This document shows, one piece after another, positions 43,223 through 54,516 of a stretch of DNA of 64,000 nt (positions within the stretch are counted from its first letter, which is position 1; each line of letters begins with the position of its first letter). Made by a program: the position numbers and the translations under genes. The stretch lies in the NCBI RefSeq assembly GCF_003865375.1, contig NZ_RQVS01000011.1, positions 41,530 to 105,529 of the forward strand, written 5' to 3'. Under the pieces are notes generated by a model. That model searched no databases and was not told the origin of the DNA. It saw only the letters and a program-made list of their open reading frames with translations. Origin of the DNA: Gulosibacter macacae. GTDB taxonomy: Bacteria > Actinomycetota > Actinomycetes > Actinomycetales > Microbacteriaceae.

Positions 43223-46200
43223 GCCCCCACGAGCGTCAGCAGCGAGTCGTAAGAGTCGACAACGTCGTACCTCACGCCTTCGCGCTCAGCCTTGTTATTG
43301 AGCGACGCGAAGAACTTGCGGGCGCACTCAATCTTGGCGTTCTCGACACCCTTGAGCTGGAGCGTGGACATCGACCCCTTGGTCTCGGCGACGAAGTAGA
43401 CGTGCTTGATGTTCGTGACGTCGTCGCGGAAAGCAATTGCCCAGTCAGGGTTGTAATCACCGACTGGGGTCGGGATGAAGAAACCACGCGGCAGCTTCGA
43501 GTAGACGACGACCTCGTCACTGACGTCCAGCTTCTCAACGAAGGACCGTTCAACCTTGGAGTCGGTGACGACGTACTCGTAGACACTCTTCTTCAACTTG
43601 TCACCCGCCTTCGAAAGATCCTGGGCAGTCTGGTTCTCGGTGAAGATCGAGGAGTCGTACCGGTGGTCGAGTGGGTCGTATGTGAGGTGCTCGACGATCA
43701 CGGTAGCTTTCTGTTCGTTGATGAGCCGCGCGGCCTCCGTGATGAACTGCTCGGGATTCTGTTTGAACTTGGCGAACGTGCCGGGGTTGATACCGGTGAG
43801 GATCGCCGCACACGTGCGCCGCGTGAGCTGCGTCTTCTCGGCTATTTCGCCGAGAAGGTCGTACTTCACGGTCGAGCCGGCCGACACGGCCGAATGCTCG
43901 ACCTTGGTCTCAGAGACCTTGAAACCCGTACCCGCCTCGAGCTGCTCGACTTCGAGGCCGACGACCTGTTTGCCGCTCTCAACGAGATACTGCATCACCG
44001 TGACGTTGAGCGACGTGTCGAGCGCGCGGATGCAGTTGGCGACCAGTTCGGCGGAGTCAAACTCGACTTGGTAGACGGCCTTGTGGTTGATGCGCCCCCA
44101 CAGCTCCTGAAACTCACGCTTCTTGAAGTTGGCTTCGTTGAACGGGATCTTCTTCGGCTTGCGCCCGTCGGTTGGCTGCGGCACGTCGAGTTGCAGCGAG
44201 TCGATGAGTTCTGCAACCTGATAATGGTAGTCGTCCAACCCGGCAGGCATCGGAGGCATGTCGATCTCGGCGCGAGAGTTCCACTTGTCAGTGAGGTGCT
44301 GCTCGTAATCGATGAACCCATTGACGGTGAGCCAGTGCTGAAGATGCCTTGCCTGGTCGAGCGTGATGGCGACCTTCTCGCCCGTGGTGGGATGCTCGAC
44401 AGTGCGCCCGGCGAAGAACTCCGCTGTCGCTTTCCTTGGTCGGGCCGACAGGGATTCCACGATCTCCTTCTGGAGCGCAGTGACGAACTCGGTGTACGAC
44501 TCGTCGGTGACAACGGTCAACTCGTTGATGTCGTGCACGGTGACGGGGTTGTCCATGCGTTCGCCATGTTGGTCAACCGAGAGTCGCAGCCCGCGCCCGA
44601 TCTCCTGCCGGCGCGTCGTGGTGTTGTCGCTCTTTTTCAGCATTCCCATCACGAAGACGTTCGGGTTATCCCAGCCCTCGCGGAGCGCAGAGTGCGACCA
44701 GATGAACCGCACCGGCTCCTCAAACGAGAGCAGCCGCTCCTTGTCCTTCAGGATCAAGTCGTAGGCATCGACGTCGTCCGACTGCCCGGCGAACTCACCG
44801 CGCGCGGCAATCTTCCCGTCAACGAACTGCTTGGTCTTCTTATCGATCGAGAAGTAGCCCTCGTGCGCGGAACGCACCGGGATCGCCCCAACATGCTCGC
44901 GGTACCTCTCAGCAGCCTCGTCGAGATCGAGCTGCTCGAGGAAGTCGGCGAGCACGACCTCGTACTCCTCCTCGAACACGCGGGCGTACTCGCCGAGGGT
45001 GTCTTCCCTGTCGTAGTCGCGGTACTTGGCGACTTCGTCGATGAAGAACAGTGACAGCGTCTTGATGCCTTGCGCGAACAGCTCGCGCTCCTTGTTGAGG
45101 TGGGCGCGGATGACTTCGCGGATCTGGATGCGCCGCTTCTGGTCTTCGGCCACGTCCTCGGTGACCTCGCCCGCGCCGATGATGTCGCCGTTGCTCAGCT
45201 CGATGATGTCGCGGTTGGCATCGATGTCGCGGATGAATAGACCCTTGTACGCCTCGATGCCCCCGGAAATGTCGTGCAGGTTCATGCCCTGGCTCAGCCG
45301 CTTCACCTGCCGTTTGATGCCCTGGGCGGTCTGTACTTCCAGCTCAACCCTGGCTTTCGGGAAGTCGGCGCCCTTGCCGATCTCCAGCCCGTCGACGTAC
45401 AGGTAGGCAGTGCTGCCAGCCAGGTGCTTGACCGTGATACCGCGCACCGCGATTTTCTTCACCAGCTTCTGGTTGTATGCGTCGACCGCGTCGAGACGGT
45501 GCACCTTGGTGCGCTCGATCTTGTGGGTCGCTGAGTAGCGCAGTGCAAACAGGGCGTTGAATAGTCCGAGCGCCTCCAGAGACTTCGAGGGCTTCTTCGC
45601 GGCGCCCTCGATCTTCTGTGGCTCGTCGATGATCAGGATCGGCCGGTTCGCCGCGATCACGTCGATCGGCTTGCGCGACTGGAAGTCGTCTAGCACCTCG
45701 TAAATGCGGCGGGCGTCCTTGCCGGTGGCGTTAAACGCCTGGATGTTGATGATCATCACCTGCACGCCTGCGTCGGACGAGAACCGCTCCAGCTCGTGCA
45801 GCCGAGACGAGTTGTAGACGAACGTGCGCGGCTTGGTGCCGTAGAGCTGCTGGAAATGCTCAGCGGTGATGTCGAACGACTTCTTCACACCCTCGCGGAT
45901 CGCGATTGACGGCACGACGACGATGTACTTCGACCACCCGTACCGCTTGTGCAGCTCCATGATCGTCTTGATGTACACATAGGTCTTGCCGGTGCCGGTC
46001 TCCATCTCCACGTCGAGGTTGATCGGTGCCGCGGATTTCTTGACCGGGTCCTTGAGGTCTTTCGAAAGCGGGAGCCCTCGCTCTCGCTGCACGGCATGCA
46101 CGTTCTCCAGAAGCTGCTGCGGCATGAGCGCAATCTCAGTGTTGCGCAGCCCTGCATCGTCCAGCAGCGTCGGCGCGGCGTCCTTGCCGGGGTCGATGCG

Positions 46201-46299
46201 GTACTTCACCCCATCGGCATATGGCTGCCCGCTGAAGACCTCGACCACGGCATCGACGGCATCGGTCTGGTACTGCTGGACCTTGAACTGGAGCTTCAT
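43219..46299 (-). CDS. res: Type III restriction subunit Res
   Basis: A 1026-residue SF2 ATPase-nuclease. ETGTGKTYVYIKTIMEL is motif I, IIDEPQKIEG motif II (DEPQ), RYSATHK motif III, and RRQEIGRGLRLSVDQHG motif VI. The C-terminal PDWAIAF ... VYFVAETKG is the PD-(D/E)xK endonuclease core. In complex with Mod it cuts DNA with unmethylated sites in head-to-head orientation. ATG at 46299 is four bases past the mod1 stop. Length and motif order match the family. Confidence 0.93.
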   Translation of the reverse strand: MKLQFKVQQYQTDAVDAVVEVFSGQPYADGVKYRIDPGKDAAPTLLDDAGLRNTEIALMPQQLLENVHAVQRERGLPLSKDLKDPVKKSAAPINLDVEMETGTGKTYVYIKTIMELHKRYGWSKYIVVVPSIAIREGVKKSFDITAEHFQQLYGTKPRTFVYNSSRLHELERFSSDAGVQVMIINIQAFNATGKDARRIYEVLDDFQSRKPIDVIAANRPILIIDEPQKIEGAAKKPSKSLEALGLFNALFALRYSATHKIERTKVHRLDAVDAYNQKLVKKIAVRGITVKHLAGSTAYLYVDGLEIGKGADFPKARVELEVQTAQGIKRQVKRLSQGMNLHDISGGIEAYKGLFIRDIDANRDIIELSNGDIIGAGEVTEDVAEDQKRRIQIREVIRAHLNKERELFAQGIKTLSLFFIDEVAKYRDYDREDTLGEYARVFEEEYEVVLADFLEQLDLDEAAERYREHVGAIPVRSAHEGYFSIDKKTKQFVDGKIAARGEFAGQSDDVDAYDLILKDKERLLSFEEPVRFIWSHSALREGWDNPNVFVMGMLKKSDNTTTRRQEIGRGLRLSVDQHGERMDNPVTVHDINELTVVTDESYTEFVTALQKEIVESLSARPRKATAEFFAGRTVEHPTTGEKVAITLDQARHLQHWLTVNGFIDYEQHLTDKWNSRAEIDMPPMPAGLDDYHYQVAELIDSLQLDVPQPTDGRKPKKIPFNEANFKKREFQELWGRINHKAVYQVEFDSAELVANCIRALDTSLNVTVMQYLVESGKQVVGLEVEQLEAGTGFKVSETKVEHSAVSAGSTVKYDLLGEIAEKTQLTRRTCAAILTGINPGTFAKFKQNPEQFITEAARLINEQKATVIVEHLTYDPLDHRYDSSIFTENQTAQDLSKAGDKLKKSVYEYVVTDSKVERSFVEKLDVSDEVVVYSKLPRGFFIPTPVGDYNPDWAIAFRDDVTNIKHVYFVAETKGSMSTLQLKGVENAKIECARKFFASLNNKAEREGVRYDVVDSYDSLLTLVGA

Positions 46300-46303
46300 C
46301 GGG

Positions 46304-48297
46304 TCAGATGGTCCTTACCTCTGTCTCGGGCGATACATCGCGGAAGATCTGCTCGGCATTGATGCGCGCTGCGTCGGTAGCGAAACCCGCGTCGAGGAAG
46401 ACAGCACGCAGCGGATGGCGGTTCGCTATCTCGCGGACGACCGTATCGCTGAGGTCGTCGGTGAAGCAGGCGATGAGCGCGCCCTCGGCCACCGACAAAA
46501 CCTCACGGTCGTCGATTTGCTCACTGACGACGGGTTCGCTGAGGTCGAGTGCCCAGTCGAGCAGCACCTGGAACAGCAGGTCATACGCGGTTCGATCGGG
46601 CTTCACGCTCTCGACCGCGCCTTCCAAGGTGTCCTGCGAAAGACCGTCGGGGGCGGCGAGCGTGTCGGCCAGATTCGACGTGTCGACCTTCAGCACACGG
46701 AACCCGCTGTCAACCAGCAGGCCGGAGAGCTGCTCGTGCACAAGTCGCAACCGTTGCTTCGTGATCTCAGCGACGGTGACGGGTCGTCCCAAGCGCATGA
46801 GGAGCTTGATGGCGTTCGTCGTGATCTGTTTCGCTGCCCCCTTCGCCGTCTTGAGCGTCTCAGTCAGATCCTCGGCGACCTGAATGCCAATGAAACGGCA
46901 GGCGGACTCTCCGTCACGGTTGAGTTCAAGGACAGCCTGCATAGCTGAACCCGAGCCAGCAAACATGTCGAGGACAACGTCGTCACCAGTCACTCCGACC
47001 GCACGGTAGATATCGCGGAGCAGGAACTCGTCCTTCGGGTTCGTAAACACCTTCTCGCCGAACAACGCGGCGAGCCTCTTGGATGCCGCACGACCATCGA
47101 CGTACCGGATGCTCGTGAGGCTCTGGTACTCGGTGTTCGCCAGATAAGTCTTGTTCTTCGGGACACTCGTGTGGTCTCCCCCGAAGTGGACTCGGTTGTC
47201 CGCAATACGGCGAAGCATCTCGTCCTGCGGGTAGCGCCAGCCGGAGGCCGGCATCTTCACTACCTCACCCGTTGCCGGATGCGTCACGTCGTACACGTAC
47301 TGGCCATCGTTCGGGCCGGAGATGTCGCTTGCGAAGTAGATGCCTCGCGCATCCATCCAGTCGTAGTGTTTGCTTCCGTATACCGCGTCGCTGGGTTGGA
47401 AGGTCTTGTACCAAGCCTTCGCCTCGGCGTTGATCGCGGCCCAGTCTTCACCGTGCTTCTTCCGAAAGCCGTCGAAGGCGGCGTAGATCTTGTCCAGACC
47501 TTCCTTCTTCTCAACCCATACGCCCGCGTTAGCTTGCCGGTTCTTCACGAAGAACACGATGTACTCGTGCTGGATCGAGACGTACGCCTGATCGTTCTTA
47601 CTGCTGTTTTTGAGGACGATCTCCCCGACATACGAGGCGTCCCCAAGCACTTCCTCACCGAGGCGAACAAGACTCGCGTGCTCGTTCTCGTCGATCGACA
47701 CGACAAGCACACCGTCATCAGCGAGGAGGTTTTTCGCGAGTTTGAGCCGCGGGTACATCATGCTCAGCCAGTCCGAGTGGAAGCGGCCGTTTGCCTCGGT
47801 GTTCGCGACGAGGCGGTCGCCGGTCTCCGACCTCTGGCCGGAGCGGGCGAGGTAGTCAGCGCTCGACTCGGCGAAGTCGTCCTCGTAGACAAAGTCATTG
47901 CCTGTGTTATACGGCGGGTCGATGTAAATCAACTTGACCTTACCGAGGTACGACTCCTGAAGGAGCTTGAGAGCCTCCAGGTTGTCCCCCTCGATAAAGA
48001 GGTTCTTCGTCGTGTCGAAATCGACGGACTCCTCGCGTACCGGCCGCAGTGTCTTGGCGATGGGCGCGTTCGCGGCGAAGGCCGCAGCGCGCTTACCGGG
48101 CCAGTCGAGCCGGTAACGCTCCTGCGGCCCCTCGACCACGTGGTCGGAGAGCTCCTGGCGGAGGAGATCGAAGTCAACGGCGAGGGTCACGTTGCCCTCC
48201 GCGTCCCTCGACTCGGTGACGACCTGCGGGAACAGTTCGGCGATGCGCTCGACGTTGCGAGCTGTCAGGTCGGGCGAGTGCAGTGCGCGCTTCTCCA

Positions 48298-48298
<1 letters not shown>
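46304..48298 (-). CDS. mod1: Type III DNA adenine methyltransferase Mod (first copy)
   Basis: A 664-residue beta-class N6-adenine methyltransferase. LIYIDPPYNTGND (motif IV) comes before LDMFAGSGSAMQAVLELN (motif I), the order typical of type III Mod; between them is the target-recognition region. The N-terminal LHSPDLTARNVERIAELFP and the segment ERYRLDWPGKRAAAFAANAP are shared almost unchanged with the next copy upstream. The ATG at 48298 overlaps the stop of that gene as TGATG. It should modify the recognition site for the single Res. Confidence 0.92.
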
Positions 48299-50240
<1,942 letters not shown>

Positions 50241-50244
<4 letters not shown>

Positions 50245-50921
50245 CCTCTGGTGCTCGGCGCGGTGTCGGTCAGCTCGACGAGGGCGTCTTCGCGCTCCTT
50301 AAGCTGCCTGCGCAGTTCGATCTTGCGATTGAGTTGTGGTTCGGTGCGCAGCTTCTTCTCCAGCGCCGCGATTTCGCGCTGGAGTTTTCGGGCGCGGCCC
50401 AGTCTGTCGGTCGCCTCTGACACGGTCTCGCCGACGCGAGTGGTGACCGGTAGGAGCGGCCCCAAGAGCGCCTCATAGAGGCTCGCCAAGTCCAGTGCGG
50501 TCGGAAGTGGCTGGCGGGGCGCGTCGGCGGGCTGCCAGTCGGTGGTGAAGTACGTCGCGATGCGCGGCGTCTTACCATCCAACGTCTTCTGCGCTGCGGC
50601 CATGCGGACGCGTCCTGTGCTGGCTATCTCGAACACGATCGGGAAGTGCACGGTCTTGTCGATGGCGGCGAGCACCTCGTCGGAGACGTCCGCGCCCTTG
50701 GTCTCGACCGTGAAGACCTGGATTTCGGGCACGGTGGTCGTGCCGCGGAGCCGGATGGTGTCGTCGGCGAGCTTGTAGGCCCAGGTGATGCGCTGGATGT
50801 CGTCGACAAGCTTCTCGCGCAGCGCGGTGCGCACGTTGCCGTGCTCGTAGAACTTGGTCTTGGGCACGGAACGGCCGAACGCGGCGTTCGCGGGCCAGCG
50901 ATAGAGGACGGGATCAGTCAT
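50241..50921 (-). CDS. DUF4391 domain protein
   Basis: A 226-residue protein: MTDPVLYRWPANAAFGRSVP, then ITWAYKLADDTIRLRGT, IQVFTVETKGADVSDEVLAA, IPKTVHFPIVFEI-like segments and a C-terminal coiled coil (LQREIAALEKKLRTEPQL). DUF4391 is a family of unknown function that occurs between SNF2-type helicases and type III-like methyltransferases. VETKG is reminiscent of a nuclease ExK, but no full site is clear. ATG at 50921 has GAGGAG eight bases upstream and overlaps the helicase gene by eight bases. Confidence 0.75.
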
Positions 50922-53900
50922 CGGCGGGCTCCTCGACGATGGCAAGGAAGGCGATCAGCTCGAAGTCATCGAGCCCAGCGATGGTCTGCACGAGCGCGGT
51001 GGTGTGGCCAGGGCTGAAGAGGCTGTCGATGTCGCGTTCCCCGTTGACGTCAATCATTGAGCGGATCGCGTCGGTGAGCAGTTGGCTGTATTGGCCCATG
51101 TCAGCGCCGTCTTTGGTGGCGGTGTTGAAGACGCGGCACACCTCCCACGCGGGTTCGTCGCGATTACGGCATCCGGCGCGGATGATGTCGAGCAGGTGCT
51201 TGACCTCAGTGTGGTCGGCGATGACCTCGCCCTGATTGTCGAGGTAGACGAGATAGTGCGGATGCAGCCGGTTGCCGCGGTTCAGATGCTCGTCAGCGTT
51301 GATGTTTCGCAGCACGAACAGCGCGCCCGGTTTGAGGCCTTTCTCGGGCTGAGCGGGAACGACGGCGTGCAGGCCCTTGGGGGTTCCGGCCAGGTCGCCA
51401 TACTCTTTGATGTAGCTGAGCAGATCCATGCGGAAGTCGTTCAATCCCAGGTCCGTAATAGAGACGCCGGTGCGGACGTCCTCGAGTTCGATGACCTCGT
51501 CCTGGAGCTTGCGGAGCTGTTCCTTGCGGAATGCGGCGTCGCTGGCTTCCTGGGTGAGCACGTTGTCATCGGCCGTCGCGGCGAGGTCGGCGATGACCAT
51601 GCGGTTCTCGACGCGCTCCTTGAGGTTGATGTACTCGTCCAGGGAGATATCGGGCCAAAAGTTCACGAGCTGGATCCGCTCATTGGTCGATCCGATGCGG
51701 TCGATGCGCCCGAACCGCTGGATGATCCGCACCGGGTTCCAGTGGATGTCATAGTTGACCAGGTAATCGCAGTCCTGAAGGTTCTGGCCTTCGCTGATGC
51801 AGTCGGTGCCGATGAGCACGTCGATCTCGCCAGTCTCCTTCGGCATGACCATGTGCCGCTGCTTCGAGCGTGGGGAGAACAGCGTGAGGGTCTGCTGGAA
51901 GCCATATCCCTTGCCGACGGTGGTGGACGGATTGCCCTGCCCGGTGACCAGCGCGCTGTCGTGGCCGTTCTGTTTCAGTGTCGGGGCGAGGTTCCTGTAG
52001 AGGTACTCGGCGGTATCAGCGAACGCGGAGAACAGTAGCACCTTGCGGTTGCCGGGGTTCAGCGGCTGCTGGAACTTCGCGCGGATCAGCTCGCGCAGGC
52101 GGATCAGCTTGGAGTCGTGCTCGGGGGTGATGCCGCTGATCGATGCGAGGAGCTGCTGGATCACCTTGCCGTCGTTGACAAGGTCACGGTTCCACGACTC
52201 GACGTCGATGTCGGTCAGGTCGATCTGCATCTTCTTGCCGACCGTACCACTGGTGGGGAACTCGAAGTCGTCGTCTTCGGCGTCGATGTCGGCGAAGGTA
52301 GAGACGATGTCGGCAATGTTCGCTGCGTAGTTGTCGACGGCCTCGATCGCCTCGGCGACGGTGGACTCCAGCCGGTTCAGGGTGAGCCGGAATGCCTCGA
52401 TGCTCGACTCCAGGCGCTTGAGCAGGTTGACTGTCATGAGCTTGCGGATGCCCTGCTCACGGCTCGCCGCCCCCAGGTTGGCGGTCTGCCCGCCCATGTA
52501 GTTCGTGCCCGCGCCGGCCCCGTAGAGCTGCTCGTACTTGTCGCGGCGGCTAGGGAACACATACGCAAGCGGCGTGTAGACCGCCAGAGTCAGCAACTGA
52601 AGCTGCTCGAAGATCTCATTGAACGTCGGCACGTCGGCCAGGTCAGTCAGCGGCGGGCGCACCGAGACGGGCTTCATCCGCTCGGGGAACGCGCCGATGT
52701 CGGTGGTGTCGTAGAAGGCTTGGATGTGCTTGCGGGATCGTGCGATCGTGACGGCGTCAAGCAGCTCGAAGAAGTCGAAGTCTAGCCGCGCCAGGATCGC
52801 CTCCGTGGTTCTGTCCTCCGGCGGCAGATCGCTCCACTCGTTGAAGACCCGCTGCGCCTGTCGGAACACCTCCTCGATCGTGGTCGAGATGTTCAGCTTC
52901 GCCTGGAGCTGCGCCGACTCGCCCTCGTAGGCGAGTGCAAGCTGGTTACGCAGGTCACTGAACCGGTTGTTCACCGGCGTCGCCGAGAGCATCAACACCT
53001 TGGTCTTCACGCCTTCACGGACAACCTTGCGCATCAGCCGCTGGTAACGGGTCTCGCGTTCCTGCACGTAGTCGGCGTTGCGGAAGTTGTGTGACTCGTC
53101 GATGACGACCAGGTCGTAGTTGCCCCAGTTGATCAGGTCGAGCCGCTTGCCGAGGGACTCACCGCCATCGCGCGATAGGTCAGTGTGAGCGAGGACGTCG
53201 TAGCTGAAACGGTCCCCCGCGAATACGTTCGTCGAGTAGTTCGAGTTGTAGTTCGTCCAGTTGTCGGCGAGCTTCTTCGGCGCGAGCACCAGTACGGTCT
53301 TGTTGCGTAGCTCGTAGTACTTGATCACCGCTAGGGCCGTGAACGTCTTACCCAGGCCCACGCTGTCGGCGAGGATGCAGCCGTTGTAGGTCTCCAGCTT
53401 GTTGATGACGCCGGTTGCGGCGTCCTTCTGAAAGTTGTAGAGCGCCTTCCAGACCTCGGTGTCCTGGTAGCCGGTGAGGTCGTTGGGTAGCACGTCCTCG
53501 CTGATGTCGTCGAGGAACTCGCTGAACAGGTTGTAGAGGATCAGGAAGTACACGCGCTGGGGCGAATTCTCCGCGTACACGCTCGCGATGTGTGTGCGCA
53601 CCGCCTCGGTCACATCGTCGAGCTGGTCGGGGTTGTGCCAGATCTGGTCGAACAGATGGATGTACTGCTGAGTGGCCGGGGCGTCCTCGATCTTGTGCAC
53701 CATGTTCGATACCGCAGGCCCGCGCTCGTACCCGAGATCCGCGGTTGTGAAGCCCTGGAGCGGCGCGTAGGCCGCAGTGTCGTCGACCACGGCGAATGAC
53801 TGCATCGGCGCGCCTGTGTGGTTCGACCGGAAGGCGACCTTCTGCCGCACCCACTCGGCGCATTCCCGCGCGATTGCCCGCTGGGTCAGCTTGTTGCGTA

Positions 53901-54186
53901 GGCGAATCTCGAACTCCGTGCCGTACAACGCGGCGTCTCGATCCTTGTCGTTCGGGATGAAGAACTGGCGCTTCTCCGGAACTGGCTTATCGGTAGCCTT
54001 CGCCGTCGTGAACGATGGCGCGGTGAAGATGAACTCCAGCTCGTCGATCGACTGAAGCTCACGCTTGAGCGCCTCGAACGCGAAGATTGAGAAGGTGCTC
54101 GCCGCGATCCGCAGCTTGGAGCCGGGCTTGATCGACGCCTTCAGGTCGTCGCCGAGGAACTCGTTGAGGTTGTCGATGATGCGCAC
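50914..54186 (-). CDS. SNF2-like helicase with PLD-like N-terminal domain
   Basis: A 1090-residue protein. The first 150 residues (RIAASTFSIFAFEALKREL; ELEFIFTAPSF) look like a phospholipase-D-type domain without clear HKD residues. Helicase motifs: LADSVGLGKTFTALAVIKYY (I), VVIDESHNFRN (II), MLSATPVNNRF (III), LLFSAFADTAEYLY (IV), LIGTDCISEGQNLQDCDYLV (V), QRFGRIDRIGS (VI). The last 250 residues are unassigned. GTG at 54186 directly follows the TGA of the HTH gene. Such helicases occur in several defence systems. Confidence 0.88.
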   Translation of the reverse strand: MRIIDNLNEFLGDDLKASIKPGSKLRIAASTFSIFAFEALKRELQSIDELEFIFTAPSFTTAKATDKPVPEKRQFFIPNDKDRDAALYGTEFEIRLRNKLTQRAIARECAEWVRQKVAFRSNHTGAPMQSFAVVDDTAAYAPLQGFTTADLGYERGPAVSNMVHKIEDAPATQQYIHLFDQIWHNPDQLDDVTEAVRTHIASVYAENSPQRVYFLILYNLFSEFLDDISEDVLPNDLTGYQDTEVWKALYNFQKDAATGVINKLETYNGCILADSVGLGKTFTALAVIKYYELRNKTVLVLAPKKLADNWTNYNSNYSTNVFAGDRFSYDVLAHTDLSRDGGESLGKRLDLINWGNYDLVVIDESHNFRNADYVQERETRYQRLMRKVVREGVKTKVLMLSATPVNNRFSDLRNQLALAYEGESAQLQAKLNISTTIEEVFRQAQRVFNEWSDLPPEDRTTEAILARLDFDFFELLDAVTIARSRKHIQAFYDTTDIGAFPERMKPVSVRPPLTDLADVPTFNEIFEQLQLLTLAVYTPLAYVFPSRRDKYEQLYGAGAGTNYMGGQTANLGAASREQGIRKLMTVNLLKRLESSIEAFRLTLNRLESTVAEAIEAVDNYAANIADIVSTFADIDAEDDDFEFPTSGTVGKKMQIDLTDIDVESWNRDLVNDGKVIQQLLASISGITPEHDSKLIRLRELIRAKFQQPLNPGNRKVLLFSAFADTAEYLYRNLAPTLKQNGHDSALVTGQGNPSTTVGKGYGFQQTLTLFSPRSKQRHMVMPKETGEIDVLIGTDCISEGQNLQDCDYLVNYDIHWNPVRIIQRFGRIDRIGSTNERIQLVNFWPDISLDEYINLKERVENRMVIADLAATADDNVLTQEASDAAFRKEQLRKLQDEVIELEDVRTGVSITDLGLNDFRMDLLSYIKEYGDLAGTPKGLHAVVPAQPEKGLKPGALFVLRNINADEHLNRGNRLHPHYLVYLDNQGEVIADHTEVKHLLDIIRAGCRNRDEPAWEVCRVFNTATKDGADMGQYSQLLTDAIRSMIDVNGERDIDSLFSPGHTTALVQTIAGLDDFELIAFLAIVEEPADD

Positions 54187-54396
54187 TCAGACATCACCCA
54201 CTTCGGGTTTGTCGACCGGAGTCTGAGCCGTGCCCCCGCTCCGTATCCATTCGTCGACCTCGCTGGCCTGGAACTTCCAGAGTCTGCCTACTTTGTGGGC
54301 GGGCATTCCCTTGTCGGCGATCCAGACATAAACCGTCTCCTTGGTGACTCCGAGGTGAGCTGCGATGCCGTCAGCGGACATCCAGGGCTCAGTCAC
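54187..54396 (-). CDS. Excisionase-type helix-turn-helix protein, probable operon regulator
   Basis: A 69-residue MerR/Xis-type winged helix protein: MSADGIAAHLGVTKETVYVW and VGRLWKFQASEVDEWI. Small HTH proteins of this kind often head restriction-modification and related defence operons. The GTG at 54396 follows a weak ribosome-binding site. The 120 bases upstream up to the relaxase stop must hold the operon promoter, but I cannot point to a clear one. Confidence 0.75.
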   Translation of the reverse strand: MTEPWMSADGIAAHLGVTKETVYVWIADKGMPAHKVGRLWKFQASEVDEWIRSGGTAQTPVDKPEVGDV

Positions 54397-54516
54397 GAGG
54401 CCACCGGCTCGACAAGGGCAAAGTCATACCCACGAGCCTATCGGTGATGTCCAGGTTTTACTCGGTTTATCCCGGTCTCTTCTCTTCAAATGTGGCCGCC
54501 TCCTCGACGACGACGC